A DNA stretch of 64,000 nucleotides. Origin: an uncultured beta proteobacterium. Its GTDB lineage: Bacteria; Pseudomonadota; Gammaproteobacteria; Burkholderiales; Burkholderiaceae_C. The DNA is taken from contig CAIJPE010000397.1 in the NCBI GenBank assembly GCA_903822435.1, positions 1 to 64,000 of the forward strand, in the 5' to 3' direction. The translations under genes and the position numbers were made by a program. Of the stretch, positions 35,344 to 45,175 are shown in pieces. The notes beneath the pieces were generated by a model. The model saw only the letters and a list, made by a program, of their open reading frames with translations. It made no database searches and had not been told where the DNA came from. Positions within the stretch are counted from its first letter, which is position 1. Each line of letters begins with the position of its first letter.

Positions 35344-38300
35344 TCAGCGCATCCAGTGCCGGGCGTTGTGGAACATCCGCATCCAGGGGCTGGGGGCGGA
35401 CACATCCCCGCCACTCCAGCTCATCTGCACATTGCGCAAGACCCGCTCGGGGTGTGGCATCAACGCCGTGAAGCGGCCATCGGGCGTGGTCACGGCGCAC
35501 AGGCCCTGCGGGCTGCCGTTCGGGTTGGCCGGATAGGCTTCCGTGGGCTGGCCGTCGTGGGCCACGAAGCGCAAGGCCCGGTGCACCGCCCGGGCATCGC
35601 CCCGGCCCTGGAAATTGGCAAAGCCCTCGCCGTGCGCCACGGCGATGGGCATGCGGCTGCCGGCCATGCCCGTGAAGAAGGCGCTGGGTGAAGCCAGCAC
35701 CTCCACCAGCGACAGCCGGGCCTCGAATTGCTCGCTCTGGTTTCGCGTGAAACGAGGCCAGGCGTCGGCACCCGGGATGAGCGAGCCCAGCGCCGCCATC
35801 ATCTGGCAGCCGTTGCACACCCCCAGGGCCAGCGTGTCAGGCCGGGCGAAGAAGGCCGCGAACTGCTCGGCCAGCATCGGGTTGTAGAGGATGGACCGCG
35901 CCCAGCCTTCGCCGGCGCCGAGGGTGTCGCCGTAGCTGAAGCCGCCGCAGGCCACGAAGCCCTGGAACTGGTCGAGCCGCGCCGCACCCGTCTGCAGATC
36001 GGTCATGTGCACGTCGAAGGTGTCGAAGCCCGCCTGGTCCAGCGCAAAGCTCATCTCGACATGCGAGTTCACGCCCTGTTCGCGCAGGATGGCCATCGCC
36101 GGACGCCGCGTGTGCACGGCCGCCGAGCCCGGGGTTCCGGCCGGTTCGAAGCCCAGGTGCACATGCAGGCCGGGATCCTCATCGGCCATCGCGGCGGCGT
36201 GCTCACTGTCGGCGCAGGCCGGGTTGTCGCGCAGCCGGGCGATGCGCCAGCTGGTGTCGTCCCACTCGGCCAGCAGGGCCTTCAGGGGCGCGCCGTACTG
36301 GCACTTCGCATCCCGCCAGACCTCCATCACCCGGCGCTCGTTGGTCTTGCCGATGAAGTGGGCGTGCCGCGAGAGCCCGTGCGTGCGCAAGGTGCCCATC
36401 ACCTCGTTGCGCACGGCCGTGGGCACCTGGATGACCACGCCCAGTTCCTCGTTGAACAGCGCCTGCAGCGTGAGGCTGTTGCGCCTTTCGCCCACCTGCG
36501 TGGCCCAGTTCTTGGAATCGCCGTATTCCGCGCGGCTGTCGCCGATGCCGTCGCTGTCGGTCACCAGGATGTCCACGTTCAGGCTCACGCCCAGCCGGCC
36601 CGCGAAGGCCATCTCGCAGACGGCCGCCCACAAGCCGCCGTCGCTGCGGTCGTGGTAGGCCAGGATGCGGCCCTGGGCCCGCAACTCGGTGATGGCCGCG
36701 ACCAGGGCCCTGAGCCGTTGCGGATCGTCCAGGTCGGGCACTTCATCACCGAAGCGGCCCAGCACCTGCGCCAGCATCGACCCGCCCATGCGCCGGCGCC
36801 CGTGGCCGAGGTCGATCAGCACCAAGGTGGTGTCTCCCGGCTGCAGCTGCGGGGTGAGCGTGCCGCGCACGTCGTCCAGCGTGGCGAATGCCGTGACCAC
36901 CAGCGACACCGGGGCGATCACCTGCCGGGTGCCGGCATCGCCCTGCCAGCGGGTGCGCATGGACAGCGAATCCTTGCCCACCGGGATGCCGATGCCCAGC
37001 GCGGGGCACAGTTCCAGGCCGATGGCCTGCACCGTGTCGTACAGGGCCGCGTCTTCGCCGGGCTCGCCGCAGGCTGCCATCCAGTTGGCGCTGAGCTTCA
37101 CGCGCGAAAGCTCGATGGGCGCGGCCAGCAGGTTGGTCAGTGCCTCGGCCACGGCCATGCGGCCGGAAGCCGGGGCATTCAAGCCGGCCAGCGGGGTGCG
37201 CTCACCCATGGCCATGGCCTCGCCGCGGAAGCCCGTGTAGTCGGCCAGGGTCACGGCGCAATCGGCCACGGGCACCTGCCAGGGGCCTACCATCGGGTCG
37301 CGGTGGCTCATGCCACCGACGGTGCGGTCGCCGATCGTCACCAGGAAGCGCTTGCTGCCCACGGTGGGGTGGCGCAGCACCTGCAGCGCCACGTCGTCGA
37401 GCCTGACGCCCGTCAGGTCCAGCGGGGCTTCCGGACGCGCCACGCGCTGCACGTCGCGGTGCATGCGGGGCGGCTTGCCGAGCAACACCTCCATGGGCAT
37501 GTCGATCACGCGCTCGCCGCCGGGACCGTCTTCCAGCACCAGTTCGGGCGCGGCCGTGGCCACGCCCACCACCGCATAGGGGCAACGCTCGCGCTGGCAC
37601 ATGGCCTCGAACAGCGGCAGGCCGTCGGGGTCGAGCGCGATGACGTAGCGCTCCTGGCTCTCGTTGCACCAGGCTTCCTTGGGGGCCAGTCCCGTCTCTT
37701 CCAGCGGCACCTTGCGCAGGTCGAAGGTGGCCCCCTGCCCCGCCCCGTGCACGAGCTCGGGGAAGGCATTGCTGATGCCGCCCGCGCCCACGTCGTGGAT
37801 GGACAGCACCGGGTTGGCGTCGCCCAGCGCCCAGCAGTGGTTGATGACCTCCTGCGCACGGCGCTGGATCTCGGGGTTGCCGCGCTGCACCGAATCGAAG
37901 TCGAGCGCCGCGGTGTTGCTGCCCGCGGCCATGGAGCTGGCCGCGCCGCCGCCCATGCCGATGCGCATGCCCGGGCCGCCCAGCTGGATCAGCAGCGTGC
38001 CCGGCCCGAACACGCGCTTGGCCACCTGGCCCTGGCTGATGCTGCCCAGGCCGCCGGCGATCATGATGGGCTTGTGATAGCCGCGCCGCACGCCGGCCAC
38101 GTCCTGCTCGTACACGCGGAAGTAGCCACCCAGGTTGGGCCTGCCGAACTCGTTGTTGAAGGCCGCGCCGCCCAGCGGGCCCTCGGTCATGATCTGCAGC
38201 GGGCTGGCGATGTGCGCCGGGCGGCCGATGGGGTCGCGCTCCCAGGGCTCGGGCGTGGCAGCCGCATCGCTGCCGGGCCGCGGCGGCAGGTGCAGGTTGC

Positions 38301-39360
38301 TCACCGAAAAGCCGGTGAGGCCGGCCTTGGGCCGCGCGCCGCGGCCGGTGGCGCCTTCGTCGCGGATCTCGCCCCCGGCGCCGGTGCTGGCCCCCGCAAA
38401 CGGCGAGATGGCCGTGGGGTGGTTGTGCGTTTCCACCTTCATCAGAACGTGCACGGTCTCGGGACGCCCGCCGTACTGCGGGGCCCGCGCATAGCCCTGC
38501 GGCAGCCAGCGCAGCGCCGGGCCGCCTTCCATCACGGCAGCGTTGTCGTCGTAGGCCACCACCGTGTGCTGCGGCGACTGCCGCTCGGTGTGGCGGATCA
38601 TGCCGAAGAGGGTGTGCGGCTGCGCCGCGCCATCGATGGTGAAGCGGGCGTTGAAGATCTTGTGGCGGCAGTGCTCGCTGTTGGCCTGCGCAAACATCAT
38701 CAGCTCGACGTCGCTGGGGTTGCGCTTGAGCGCCCCGAAAGCGTCCACCAGGTAGTCGATCTCATCGTCCGACAGGGCCAGTCCGAACTCGACATTGGCC
38801 TGGCTCAGCGCGCTGCGGCCATGGCCGAGCACGTCCACGTGCACCAGCGGCGGCGCCGCCTGCGGCTCGAACAGGCGCGTGGCCGATTCGCGGTCGAAGG
38901 CCACGCTCTCGGTCATGCGGTCGTGCAGGGCGATGGCCAGCGCCTGGCGTTCTCCGTCGGTCAACGGCTTGCCGGCGCCGAAGAGGCCCCCCTTGACGGT
39001 CAGGCGCACCTCGGTCACGCGCTCCAGCCGGTGCAGGCTGCGGCTGACCCCGCAGTTGCGTGCGATGTCCGTGGCCTTGCTGGCCCAGGGCGACACGGTG
39101 CCCAGCCGGGGCATCACGACCATCAGTTCGCCGCCGGTATCGGCCGCGCCGAAGCGGCCGGCATCCAGCAGGGCCTGCAGCTTGTCGGTGTCGGCGCGGC
39201 CGGGCTGGGCTTCGAAGGCGGCCCAGTGGACGTATCGCGCGGCCACCCCGGCCACGCGCGGGCAGGCGGCCTTCAGCCGCTCCAGAAGGGCCCGGTTGCG
39301 GAAGGGGGAGAGGGCGTCACCGCCCTCGAAGTGCAGGTAATGGAGGGGCAAGGCGGTCAT
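35344..39360 (-). CDS. purL: Phosphoribosylformylglycinamidine synthase PurL (large, single-chain)
   Basis: This fourth-step enzyme of purine synthesis converts FGAR, glutamine and ATP to FGAM. The 1338-residue chain combines the N-terminal PurS-like part, two AIR-synthase-like domains and a C-terminal class I glutamine amidotransferase. Markers are the ATP-binding block [18 protein letters not shown] near residue 215, [35 protein letters not shown], and the glutaminase nucleophile in [10 protein letters not shown] near residue 1180 with PHPERV near the C-terminus. It is complete. It is divergent from map and convergent with the nitrilase-family gene. A 1230-residue ORF opposite it is a codon-bias shadow. 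Confidence 0.97.
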   Translation of the reverse strand: MTALPLHYLHFEGGDALSPFRNRALLERLKAACPRVAGVAARYVHWAAFEAQPGRADTDKLQALLDAGRFGAADTGGELMVVMPRLGTVSPWASKATDIARNCGVSRSLHRLERVTEVRLTVKGGLFGAGKPLTDGERQALAIALHDRMTESVAFDRESATRLFEPQAAPPLVHVDVLGHGRSALSQANVEFGLALSDDEIDYLVDAFGALKRNPSDVELMMFAQANSEHCRHKIFNARFTIDGAAQPHTLFGMIRHTERQSPQHTVVAYDDNAAVMEGGPALRWLPQGYARAPQYGGRPETVHVLMKVETHNHPTAISPFAGASTGAGGEIRDEGATGRGARPKAGLTGFSVSNLHLPPRPGSDAAATPEPWERDPIGRPAHIASPLQIMTEGPLGGAAFNNEFGRPNLGGYFRVYEQDVAGVRRGYHKPIMIAGGLGSISQGQVAKRVFGPGTLLIQLGGPGMRIGMGGGAASSMAAGSNTAALDFDSVQRGNPEIQRRAQEVINHCWALGDANPVLSIHDVGAGGISNAFPELVHGAGQGATFDLRKVPLEETGLAPKEAWCNESQERYVIALDPDGLPLFEAMCQRERCPYAVVGVATAAPELVLEDGPGGERVIDMPMEVLLGKPPRMHRDVQRVARPEAPLDLTGVRLDDVALQVLRHPTVGSKRFLVTIGDRTVGGMSHRDPMVGPWQVPVADCAVTLADYTGFRGEAMAMGERTPLAGLNAPASGRMAVAEALTNLLAAPIELSRVKLSANWMAACGEPGEDAALYDTVQAIGLELCPALGIGIPVGKDSLSMRTRWQGDAGTRQVIAPVSLVVTAFATLDDVRGTLTPQLQPGDTTLVLIDLGHGRRRMGGSMLAQVLGRFGDEVPDLDDPQRLRALVAAITELRAQGRILAYHDRSDGGLWAAVCEMAFAGRLGVSLNVDILVTDSDGIGDSRAEYGDSKNWATQVGERRNSLTLQALFNEELGVVIQVPTAVRNEVMGTLRTHGLSRHAHFIGKTNERRVMEVWRDAKCQYGAPLKALLAEWDDTSWRIARLRDNPACADSEHAAAMADEDPGLHVHLGFEPAGTPGSAAVHTRRPAMAILREQGVNSHVEMSFALDQAGFDTFDVHMTDLQTGAARLDQFQGFVACGGFSYGDTLGAGEGWARSILYNPMLAEQFAAFFARPDTLALGVCNGCQMMAALGSLIPGADAWPRFTRNQSEQFEARLSLVEVLASPSAFFTGMAGSRMPIAVAHGEGFANFQGRGDARAVHRALRFVAHDGQPTEAYPANPNGSPQGLCAVTTPDGRFTALMPHPERVLRNVQMSWSGGDVSAPSPWMRMFHNARHWMR

Positions 39361-39441
39361 GCAATCCCGGTCGGGGGTGATGGAAACAACGGAGCCGCCG
39401 GGTGTGAGACAAGGCGTTGAGCGATTTTAGGGGGCCGGTGG

Positions 39442-39447
39442 GATAAT
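39442..39447 (+). promoter_or_regulatory. -10-like GATAAT six bases before the map start
   Basis: GATAAT lies six bases before the ATG of map, exactly as for dapC. A possible -35 TTGAGC (39417-39422) is 19 bases upstream, a long spacing. No ribosome-binding site fits between the box and the ATG, so a leaderless transcript is likely. The other 80 bases of the purL-map gap show no further recognisable element. Confidence 0.5.
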
Positions 39448-39453
39448 CCGCGG

Positions 39454-40323
39454 ATGGCTATCCAGATCAAGACCGGCGCCCAGATCGAGGGCATGCGCGT
39501 GGCCGGGCGCCTGGCATCCGAGGTGCTCGACATGCTGACCCCGCACGTACGGGCCGGCGTCACCACCCGCGAGCTCGATCAACTGGCGCACGACCACATG
39601 GTGCACGTGCAGGGCGGCATCCCGGCCACCCTGGGCTACGCGCCACCGGGCTATCCGGCCTATCCGGCCTCGCTGTGCTCGTCGCTGAACGACGTGGTCT
39701 GCCACGGCATCCCCGACGACCGCCCCCTGAAGAACGGCGACATCGTCAACATCGACGTCACGATCATCAAGGACGGCTGGCACGGCGACAACAGCCGCAT
39801 GTACATCGTGGGCGAAGGCACCATCGCCGCACGGCGGCTGTGCCAGGTCACCTTCGATGCCATGTGGAAGGGCATCGTCAAGGTCAAGCCCGGCGTTCGG
39901 CTGGGCGACATCGGCCATGCCATCCAGACCTTTGCCGAACACGCCGGCTTTTCGGTGGTGCGCGAATTTTGCGGGCACGGTGTGGGCGCCAAGTTCCACG
40001 AAGAACCGCAGGTGCTGCACTACGGCCGCCCCGGCACGCTGGAAGAACTGGTTCCGGGCATGATCTTCACGATCGAGCCCATGATCAACGCCGGCAAGCG
40101 CGACATCAAGGAAGACCGCCGCGGCAACCGCCCGTACGACGGCTGGACCATCGTCACGCGCGACCGCTCGCTGTCGGCCCAGTGGGAGCACACCGTGCTC
40201 GTCACCGAGACCGGCTACGAGGTGCTCACCGTATCCGCCGGCAGCCCGCCGCCGCCGGCCTTCGCCGCTGCCGGCTACGGCGGCACTGCGCCGGCTGCAG
40301 CACCGGCCCTGGCCATCGGCTGA
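39454..40323 (+). CDS. map: Type I methionine aminopeptidase
   Basis: This enzyme removes the initiator methionine from new proteins. The 289-residue metalloenzyme has the substrate histidine region (YPAYPASLCSSLNDVVCHGIPDDRPLKNGDIVNIDVTII), with the two metal-binding aspartates following (NIDVTI and HGDNSRM), the His in REFCGHGVGAKFHEEP, and two glutamates (FTIEPMI and WEHTVLVTE). It carries about 25 extra Pro/Ala-rich residues at the C-terminus beyond the usual catalytic domain. glnD begins five bases after the stop, the same order as in E. coli. Confidence 0.96.
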   Translation: MAIQIKTGAQIEGMRVAGRLASEVLDMLTPHVRAGVTTRELDQLAHDHMVHVQGGIPATLGYAPPGYPAYPASLCSSLNDVVCHGIPDDRPLKNGDIVNIDVTIIKDGWHGDNSRMYIVGEGTIAARRLCQVTFDAMWKGIVKVKPGVRLGDIGHAIQTFAEHAGFSVVREFCGHGVGAKFHEEPQVLHYGRPGTLEELVPGMIFTIEPMINAGKRDIKEDRRGNRPYDGWTIVTRDRSLSAQWEHTVLVTETGYEVLTVSAGSPPPPAFAAAGYGGTAPAAAPALAIG

Positions 40324-40328
40324 CGGCC

Positions 40329-42977
40329 ATGGCCGCAGTGGTCGAGTCGGCCCGCGCCGCGCCGGGCAGCGTGGCCGCGCTGCGCGTTCGCTTTCGGGTC
40401 GGCAAGGCCGCCCTGCTGGCGCACTTCGGCGCCTCACGCCCGACCGCCACGGCGGCCACCAAGCTCATCAGGGCCCTGGCCCGCCATGTCGACGCCACGC
40501 TCACCGAGCTGTGGGAAACCTGCCATATGCCCGCCAGCGCCACCCTGGTGGCCGCAGGCGGCTTCGGCCGCGGCGAGTTGTTTCCGTATTCGGATGTCGA
40601 CGTGCTGGTGCTGCTGCCGCGATCGCACGACGAGGCGATGGCCGACGCGGTGGCCGGCTTCGTCACCGCCTGCTGGGACACCGGGCTGGAAATCGGCTCG
40701 TCGGTGCGCAGCGTCGACGAATGCCTGGCCGAATCGGCGCGCGACGTCACGGTGCAGACCGCCCTGCTCGAATCGCGCCGCGTATGCGGCAACAAGCGTC
40801 TCTACACGCAGTTCCGCAAGGCGCATGACGCCGCCATGGACCCGCGCGCCTTCCTGCGAGCCAAGTCGCTCGAGATGCACCAGCGGCATGTCAAGTACGA
40901 CAGCACGCCCTACTCGTTGGAGCCCAACTGCAAGGAAAGCCCGGGCGGCCTGCGCGACCTGCAGGTGGTGATCTGGGTGGCCCGCGCCGCGGGCCTCGGC
41001 CGCACCTGGGCCGAGCTGGCCGCCAAGGGCCTGATCACCCCCTTCGAGGCCCAGCAGCTGGTCAAGCACGAAGGCACGCTGAAAGTCATCCGCGCCCGGC
41101 TGCACCAGGTGGCGGGCCGGCGCGAAGACCGCCTGGTCTTCGACCTGCAGACCGCCGTGGCCGAGAGCTTCGGCTATGCCGCCAGCCCCACGGTGGCCAA
41201 TGGCCAGCGCAGCTCGGAAGTGCTGATGCACCGCTACTACTGGGCGGCCAAGGCGGTGACGCAGCTCAACCAGATCCTGATGATGAACATCGAGGAGCAG
41301 GTCAGCGACGCGGGCGCCACGCCCATGCGTCCGATCACCGCCCGCTTCCTCGACCGCGGCGGCATGCTGGAAGTCGCCAGCGACGACCTGTACCTGGAGA
41401 ACCCGCACGCCATCCTGGAGACCTTCCTCGTCTACCAGCAGACCCCAGGCCTGCAAGGCCTTTCGGCACGCACCCTGCGCGCCCTTTACAACGCCCGGCA
41501 GGTGATGGACGCCGGCTTCCGCCAGGACCCCATCAACCGTGAGCTGTTCATGGACATCCTGCGCCAGCCCAAGCTGCTGACGCATGCCATGCGGCTGATG
41601 AACCAGACCAGTGTGCTGGGGCGCTACCTGTGGGTGTTCCGGCGCATCGTCGGGCGCATGCAGCACGACCTGTTCCACGTCTACACGGTCGACCAGCACA
41701 TCCTGATGGTGATGCGCAACATGCGGCGCTTCTTCACGCCCGAGCATGCGCACGAGTACCCCTTCTGCTCGCAGCTGGCTTCGCAGTGGGTGGACCCGTG
41801 GGTGCTGTACGTCGCGGCACTGTTCCACGACATCGCCAAGGGACGGGGCGGCGACCACTCGGTGTTGGGCACGACCGAGGCACGCCGCTTCTGCCGCGCC
41901 CACGGCGTGAACCGCGAGGACACGCAGCTCATCGAGTTCCTGGTGCTCGAACACCTGACCATGAGCCGCATCGCGCAGAAGGAAGACCTCTCGGATGCGC
42001 AGGTCATCCGCAATTTTGCCGCCCTCGTGGGCACGCAGCGCCGGCTGACCGCGCTGTACCTGCTGACGGTGGCCGACATCCGCGGCACCAGCCCGAAGGT
42101 CTGGAACGCCTGGAAGGGCAAGCTGCTGGAGGACCTGTACAACCTGACGCTGCGCGCCCTGGGCGGTGCGCAGCCGAACCTGGACGCCGAGATCGAGGCC
42201 CGCAAGGAAGACGCGCGGCACAACCTGGCGCTGCACCTGTACCCGCCCGGCGCCGAGCTGCCGATGTGGCGCACGCTGGAAGTCAGCTACTTCGCGCGCC
42301 ACGACGCGGCCGACATCGCCTGGCACGCCCGCATGCTGCTCGAGCACGTGCAGACTGCGGTGCCGATCGTGCGGGCACGCCCGTCTTCGGTGGGCGACGG
42401 CCTGCAGGTGGTGGTCTACACGCCCGACCAGCCCGACCTGTTCGCGCGCATCTGCGGGTACTTCGACAGCGCCGGCTTCAGCATCCTGGACGCCAAGATC
42501 CACACCACGCGGGCGGGCTTCGCGCTGGACACCTTCCAGGTCGTGGCCACGCAGCACATGTGGCCCGAGGGTCTTTCTGGCGAGGCCGAGCTCAAGTACC
42601 GCGACCTGATCTCGCTGGTAGAAACGCAGGCGACGCTGGCGCTCTCGTCCGCGGGGCCGCTGCCCGAGCCGCGCAGCGGCCGGGTGTCGCGCCGGGTGCG
42701 CTCGTTCCCGGTCACGCCGCGGGTCTCGCTCTCGCCCGACGAGCGCGCCCAGCGCTGGCTGCTGGCGGTTTCGGCCAGCGACCGCACGGGCCTGCTATAC
42801 GCCATCGCCCGCGTGTTGGCGCGCAACCACGTCAACCTGCAGCTGGCCAAGATCACCACCCTGGGCGAACGCGTGGAAGACACTTTCCTGGTCGATGGAC
42901 CCGAGCTGCAGCGGCCCAAGGCGCAGTTGCGCATCGAGACCGAGCTGCTCGACGCCGTCGGCGCGCAGGGGGGCTGA
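40329..42977 (+). CDS. glnD: Bifunctional uridylyltransferase/uridylyl-removing enzyme GlnD
   Basis: This is the primary nitrogen sensor: it adds UMP to PII protein when glutamine is low and removes it when glutamine is high. The 882-residue protein has the nucleotidyltransferase motif GGFGRGELFPYSDVDVLVL near residue 76, a helical linker, the HD hydrolase domain (HDIAKGRGGDHSVLG near 505) and two C-terminal ACT domains (LFARICGYFDSAGFSILDAKIHTT; TGLLYAIARVLARNHVNLQLAKITT) that bind glutamine. The ATG at 40329 is chosen over the long upstream shadow in the track ORF. It follows map closely. Confidence 0.96.
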   Translation: MAAVVESARAAPGSVAALRVRFRVGKAALLAHFGASRPTATAATKLIRALARHVDATLTELWETCHMPASATLVAAGGFGRGELFPYSDVDVLVLLPRSHDEAMADAVAGFVTACWDTGLEIGSSVRSVDECLAESARDVTVQTALLESRRVCGNKRLYTQFRKAHDAAMDPRAFLRAKSLEMHQRHVKYDSTPYSLEPNCKESPGGLRDLQVVIWVARAAGLGRTWAELAAKGLITPFEAQQLVKHEGTLKVIRARLHQVAGRREDRLVFDLQTAVAESFGYAASPTVANGQRSSEVLMHRYYWAAKAVTQLNQILMMNIEEQVSDAGATPMRPITARFLDRGGMLEVASDDLYLENPHAILETFLVYQQTPGLQGLSARTLRALYNARQVMDAGFRQDPINRELFMDILRQPKLLTHAMRLMNQTSVLGRYLWVFRRIVGRMQHDLFHVYTVDQHILMVMRNMRRFFTPEHAHEYPFCSQLASQWVDPWVLYVAALFHDIAKGRGGDHSVLGTTEARRFCRAHGVNREDTQLIEFLVLEHLTMSRIAQKEDLSDAQVIRNFAALVGTQRRLTALYLLTVADIRGTSPKVWNAWKGKLLEDLYNLTLRALGGAQPNLDAEIEARKEDARHNLALHLYPPGAELPMWRTLEVSYFARHDAADIAWHARMLLEHVQTAVPIVRARPSSVGDGLQVVVYTPDQPDLFARICGYFDSAGFSILDAKIHTTRAGFALDTFQVVATQHMWPEGLSGEAELKYRDLISLVETQATLALSSAGPLPEPRSGRVSRRVRSFPVTPRVSLSPDERAQRWLLAVSASDRTGLLYAIARVLARNHVNLQLAKITTLGERVEDTFLVDGPELQRPKAQLRIETELLDAVGAQGG

Positions 42978-42984
42978 GCAGACC

Positions 42985-44061
42985 ATGGCCGTGCGCCGCA
43001 TCAGCCCGGCAGACGCGATGGCGCGGCTGGACGAATTCGATGCGCTGATCGACGCGCGCAGCGAAAGCGAATACGCCGAAGACCGCCTGCCGGGCGCCGT
43101 CAACTGGCCTTCACTGAACGACGAAGAGCGCCATGCGGTGGGTACCGAATACAAGCAGGTCTCGCCCTTTGCAGCACGCAAGCGCGGCGCCGCGCTGGTG
43201 GCCCGCAACATCGCCCGCCACATCGAGACCCACGCGCAAAACCTGCCGCGCGAATGGAAGCCGCTGGTGTACTGCTGGCGCGGCGGCCAGCGCTCGGGCT
43301 CGCTGGCCCTGGTGCTGGACCAGATCGGCTTCACGGTGCACTCGCTGGAAGGCGGCTACGTGGGATTTCGGCGCGCGGTGGTGGCAACCCTGGAGACCCA
43401 GCCGCAGGGCTTCGCATGGCGGGTGCTGTGCGGCCGCACCGGCTCGGCCAAGAGCCGGCTGCTGCAGGCGCTGCGCGCCGAGGGCGCGCAGGTTCTCGAC
43501 CTCGAGGCCCTGGCCTGCCACCGCGGCTCCGTACTGGGGCCTCTGCCCGACCAGCCGCAGCCCTCGCAGAAGGCCTTCGAGACACAGATCTGGCGGGCCC
43601 TGCACCAGATGGACCCGGCACGGCCGGTCTTCGCCGAATGCGAGAGCCGCACGATCGGCCGCCTTCGCGTGCCCGAACGCCTGCTGGAATGCCTGCGTGC
43701 CGGCACCTGCGTGCGCGTGGAAATGCCCCTGGATGCGCGGGTCGATTTCCTCATCCAGGACTACGACCACCTCGTGCAGGACGCCGAGTCGCTGTGCCGC
43801 ACCCTGCTGTCGCTGCGCGAACTTCGCGGCGCCGACACGGTGGCGCGCTGGCAGGCCATGGCGCGCGGTGGCGAGTTCGCGGCGTTGGTGCATGAACTGC
43901 TCAGCCAGCATTACGACCCAGGCTACATGAAGTCCATCCAGCGCAATTTCGCGGGCTTCGATTCGGCGCCCGTGCTCGATCTTGCCGACGCGGGCCCGCT
44001 GACGCTGGCGCAGTCGGCGCGCACCCTGATCGCCCTGAGCCCGCAAGCCAGCCCTGCCTGA
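42985..44061 (+). CDS. mnmH: tRNA 2-selenouridine synthase (rhodanese plus P-loop)
   Basis: This enzyme (also called SelU/YbbB) geranylates and selenates 2-thiouridine at the tRNA wobble position. The 358-residue protein has an N-terminal rhodanese domain with the active Cys97 in VYCWRGGQRSGS, the same position as in E. coli, and a C-terminal P-loop domain beginning WRVLCGRTGSAKSRLLQAL, in which the P-loop has Ala-Lys-Ser where Gly-Lys-Thr is more usual. The conserved HRGSVLG and FAECESRTIGRL segments follow. It begins seven bases after glnD. No selenophosphate synthase gene is in view. Confidence 0.92.
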   Translation: MAVRRISPADAMARLDEFDALIDARSESEYAEDRLPGAVNWPSLNDEERHAVGTEYKQVSPFAARKRGAALVARNIARHIETHAQNLPREWKPLVYCWRGGQRSGSLALVLDQIGFTVHSLEGGYVGFRRAVVATLETQPQGFAWRVLCGRTGSAKSRLLQALRAEGAQVLDLEALACHRGSVLGPLPDQPQPSQKAFETQIWRALHQMDPARPVFAECESRTIGRLRVPERLLECLRAGTCVRVEMPLDARVDFLIQDYDHLVQDAESLCRTLLSLRELRGADTVARWQAMARGGEFAALVHELLSQHYDPGYMKSIQRNFAGFDSAPVLDLADAGPLTLAQSARTLIALSPQASPA

Positions 44062-44101
44062 TCGGCCCGCCGCGATTCAGATGGGTGACAGGCAGGGTGG
44101 G

Positions 44102-44107
44102 TACCAT
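44102..44107 (+). promoter_or_regulatory. -10-like TACCAT six bases before the DUF2189 start
   Basis: TACCAT (4 of 6) ends six bases before the ATG at 44114, repeating the geometry of dapC and map. GTGACA lies upstream but at only 11 bases, so no proper -35 can be named. A leaderless transcript is possible. Confidence 0.3.
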
Positions 44108-44113
44108 CGGCCG

Positions 44114-44944
44114 ATGCGCCCTGCCACAGGCCCCACCCACGAACACGGCCTGCGTATCCGCACCGTCGCCGCCGGCCGCGCCTGGCACTGGCTGGCCCTG
44201 GGCTGGGCCGACCTGCGCCGCTGTCCCGTGCCAGGTCTGGCCCATGGCGCCGCGGCGGCACTCTTCGGCTGGCTGCTGCTGGCGGTGGCGCACGACCGCT
44301 TCTGGCTGCTGGCCGGAGCCTTCAGCGGCTTTCTGCTGGTGGCACCCCTCGTGGCCACGGGGCTCTATGCGGTCAGCCGCGCGCTGGAAGAGCAGCGCCC
44401 GGCCAGCCTGGCTTCTGCGCTGGCCACCTGGCGGCCCAAGGACAGCCGGCTGGTGGTCTTCGGCGCCCTGCTGGCCCTGGCCGGCACAGGCTGGGTGCTG
44501 ACCTCGGCGGCGCTCATCACGCGCTTCGCGGCCTCGCCCGTCAACACGCCCGGCGACTTTCTGCGCATGGTGCTGATCGACGACACCTCGCACCTGTTCG
44601 AAGCCTGGCTGGTCATGGGCAGCGTGCTGGCCGCGCCCATCTTCGCCAGCAGCGTGGTGGCCATCCCGTTGCTGCTGGACCGGCGCGACGGCGTGCTCAC
44701 GGCGGTGGGGGCGAGCGTCGGCGCCACGGTGCTCAACCCCGCGGCCATGGCGCTGTGGGCCACGCTCATCCTGTTGCTCACGCTGCTGGGCATGGCCACC
44801 GGCATGCTGGGGCTGGTGGTGGTGGTGCCCTGGCTGGCCCATGCCAGCTGGCACGCCTACCGCGACCTGGTCGAACCCGTCGACCCGGCCGAGCTTGCCG
44901 GCCAGAGCGCCAACCGGACGGATCGGGCTAAGGCTGCACGCTGA
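44114..44944 (+). CDS. DUF2189 integral membrane protein
   Basis: This 276-residue protein has about five to six hydrophobic helices and the DUF2189 family layout: an N-terminal segment before the membrane part (VAAGRAWHWLALGWADLRRCPVPGLAHGAAAALFGWLLL), then FSGFLLVAPLVATGLYAVSRALE, a central region with FEAWLVMGSVLAAPIFASSVVAIPLLLDR, and the last helix LLGLVVVVPWLAHASWHAYRDLV. Its function is unknown. The ATG at 44114 is preferred to the track start 11 codons earlier. The next gene overlaps its stop by one base, so they are probably co-translated. Confidence 0.8.
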   Translation: MRPATGPTHEHGLRIRTVAAGRAWHWLALGWADLRRCPVPGLAHGAAAALFGWLLLAVAHDRFWLLAGAFSGFLLVAPLVATGLYAVSRALEEQRPASLASALATWRPKDSRLVVFGALLALAGTGWVLTSAALITRFAASPVNTPGDFLRMVLIDDTSHLFEAWLVMGSVLAAPIFASSVVAIPLLLDRRDGVLTAVGASVGATVLNPAAMALWATLILLLTLLGMATGMLGLVVVVPWLAHASWHAYRDLVEPVDPAELAGQSANRTDRAKAAR

Positions 44945-45156
44945 TGTTCGGCTTCAATGAAGAGCAGATCGCCCAGTTCGGCCTGACCTTCGGCGTGGGC
45001 GCGTTCATGCTGTACATGGTGTTCATCATCTTCCAGCTGGCGCGCGAATCCAAGGCCGGGCGCTTCGGCACCTTCGTGCTGTTCATCGCCCTGGGCTTCG
45101 GCCTGGTGGGGTTTGCGGCCAAAGGCGTGATCAAGTACTTCCTGCGCGGTACCTGA
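44944..45156 (+). CDS. DUF2788 small membrane protein
   Basis: This 70-residue protein has two transmembrane helices (about residues 11-31 and 41-60) and matches the DUF2788 family: FGFNEEQIAQFGLTFGVGAFMLYMVFIIFQLARESKAG and FIALGFGLVGFAAKGVIKYFL. Its function is unknown. It starts by a TGATG overlap with the DUF2189 gene. The livK gene meets it tail to tail with 19 bases between and no terminator-like hairpin. Confidence 0.85.
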   Translation: MFGFNEEQIAQFGLTFGVGAFMLYMVFIIFQLARESKAGRFGTFVLFIALGFGLVGFAAKGVIKYFLRGT

Positions 45157-45175
45157 GCGCCCCCGGCGCAGCCGC

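Noticed and set aside
35728-39420. 1230-residue + strand ORF opposite purL
   Set aside because: purL is unmistakable on the other strand; this frame is open only because of third-position GC bias.
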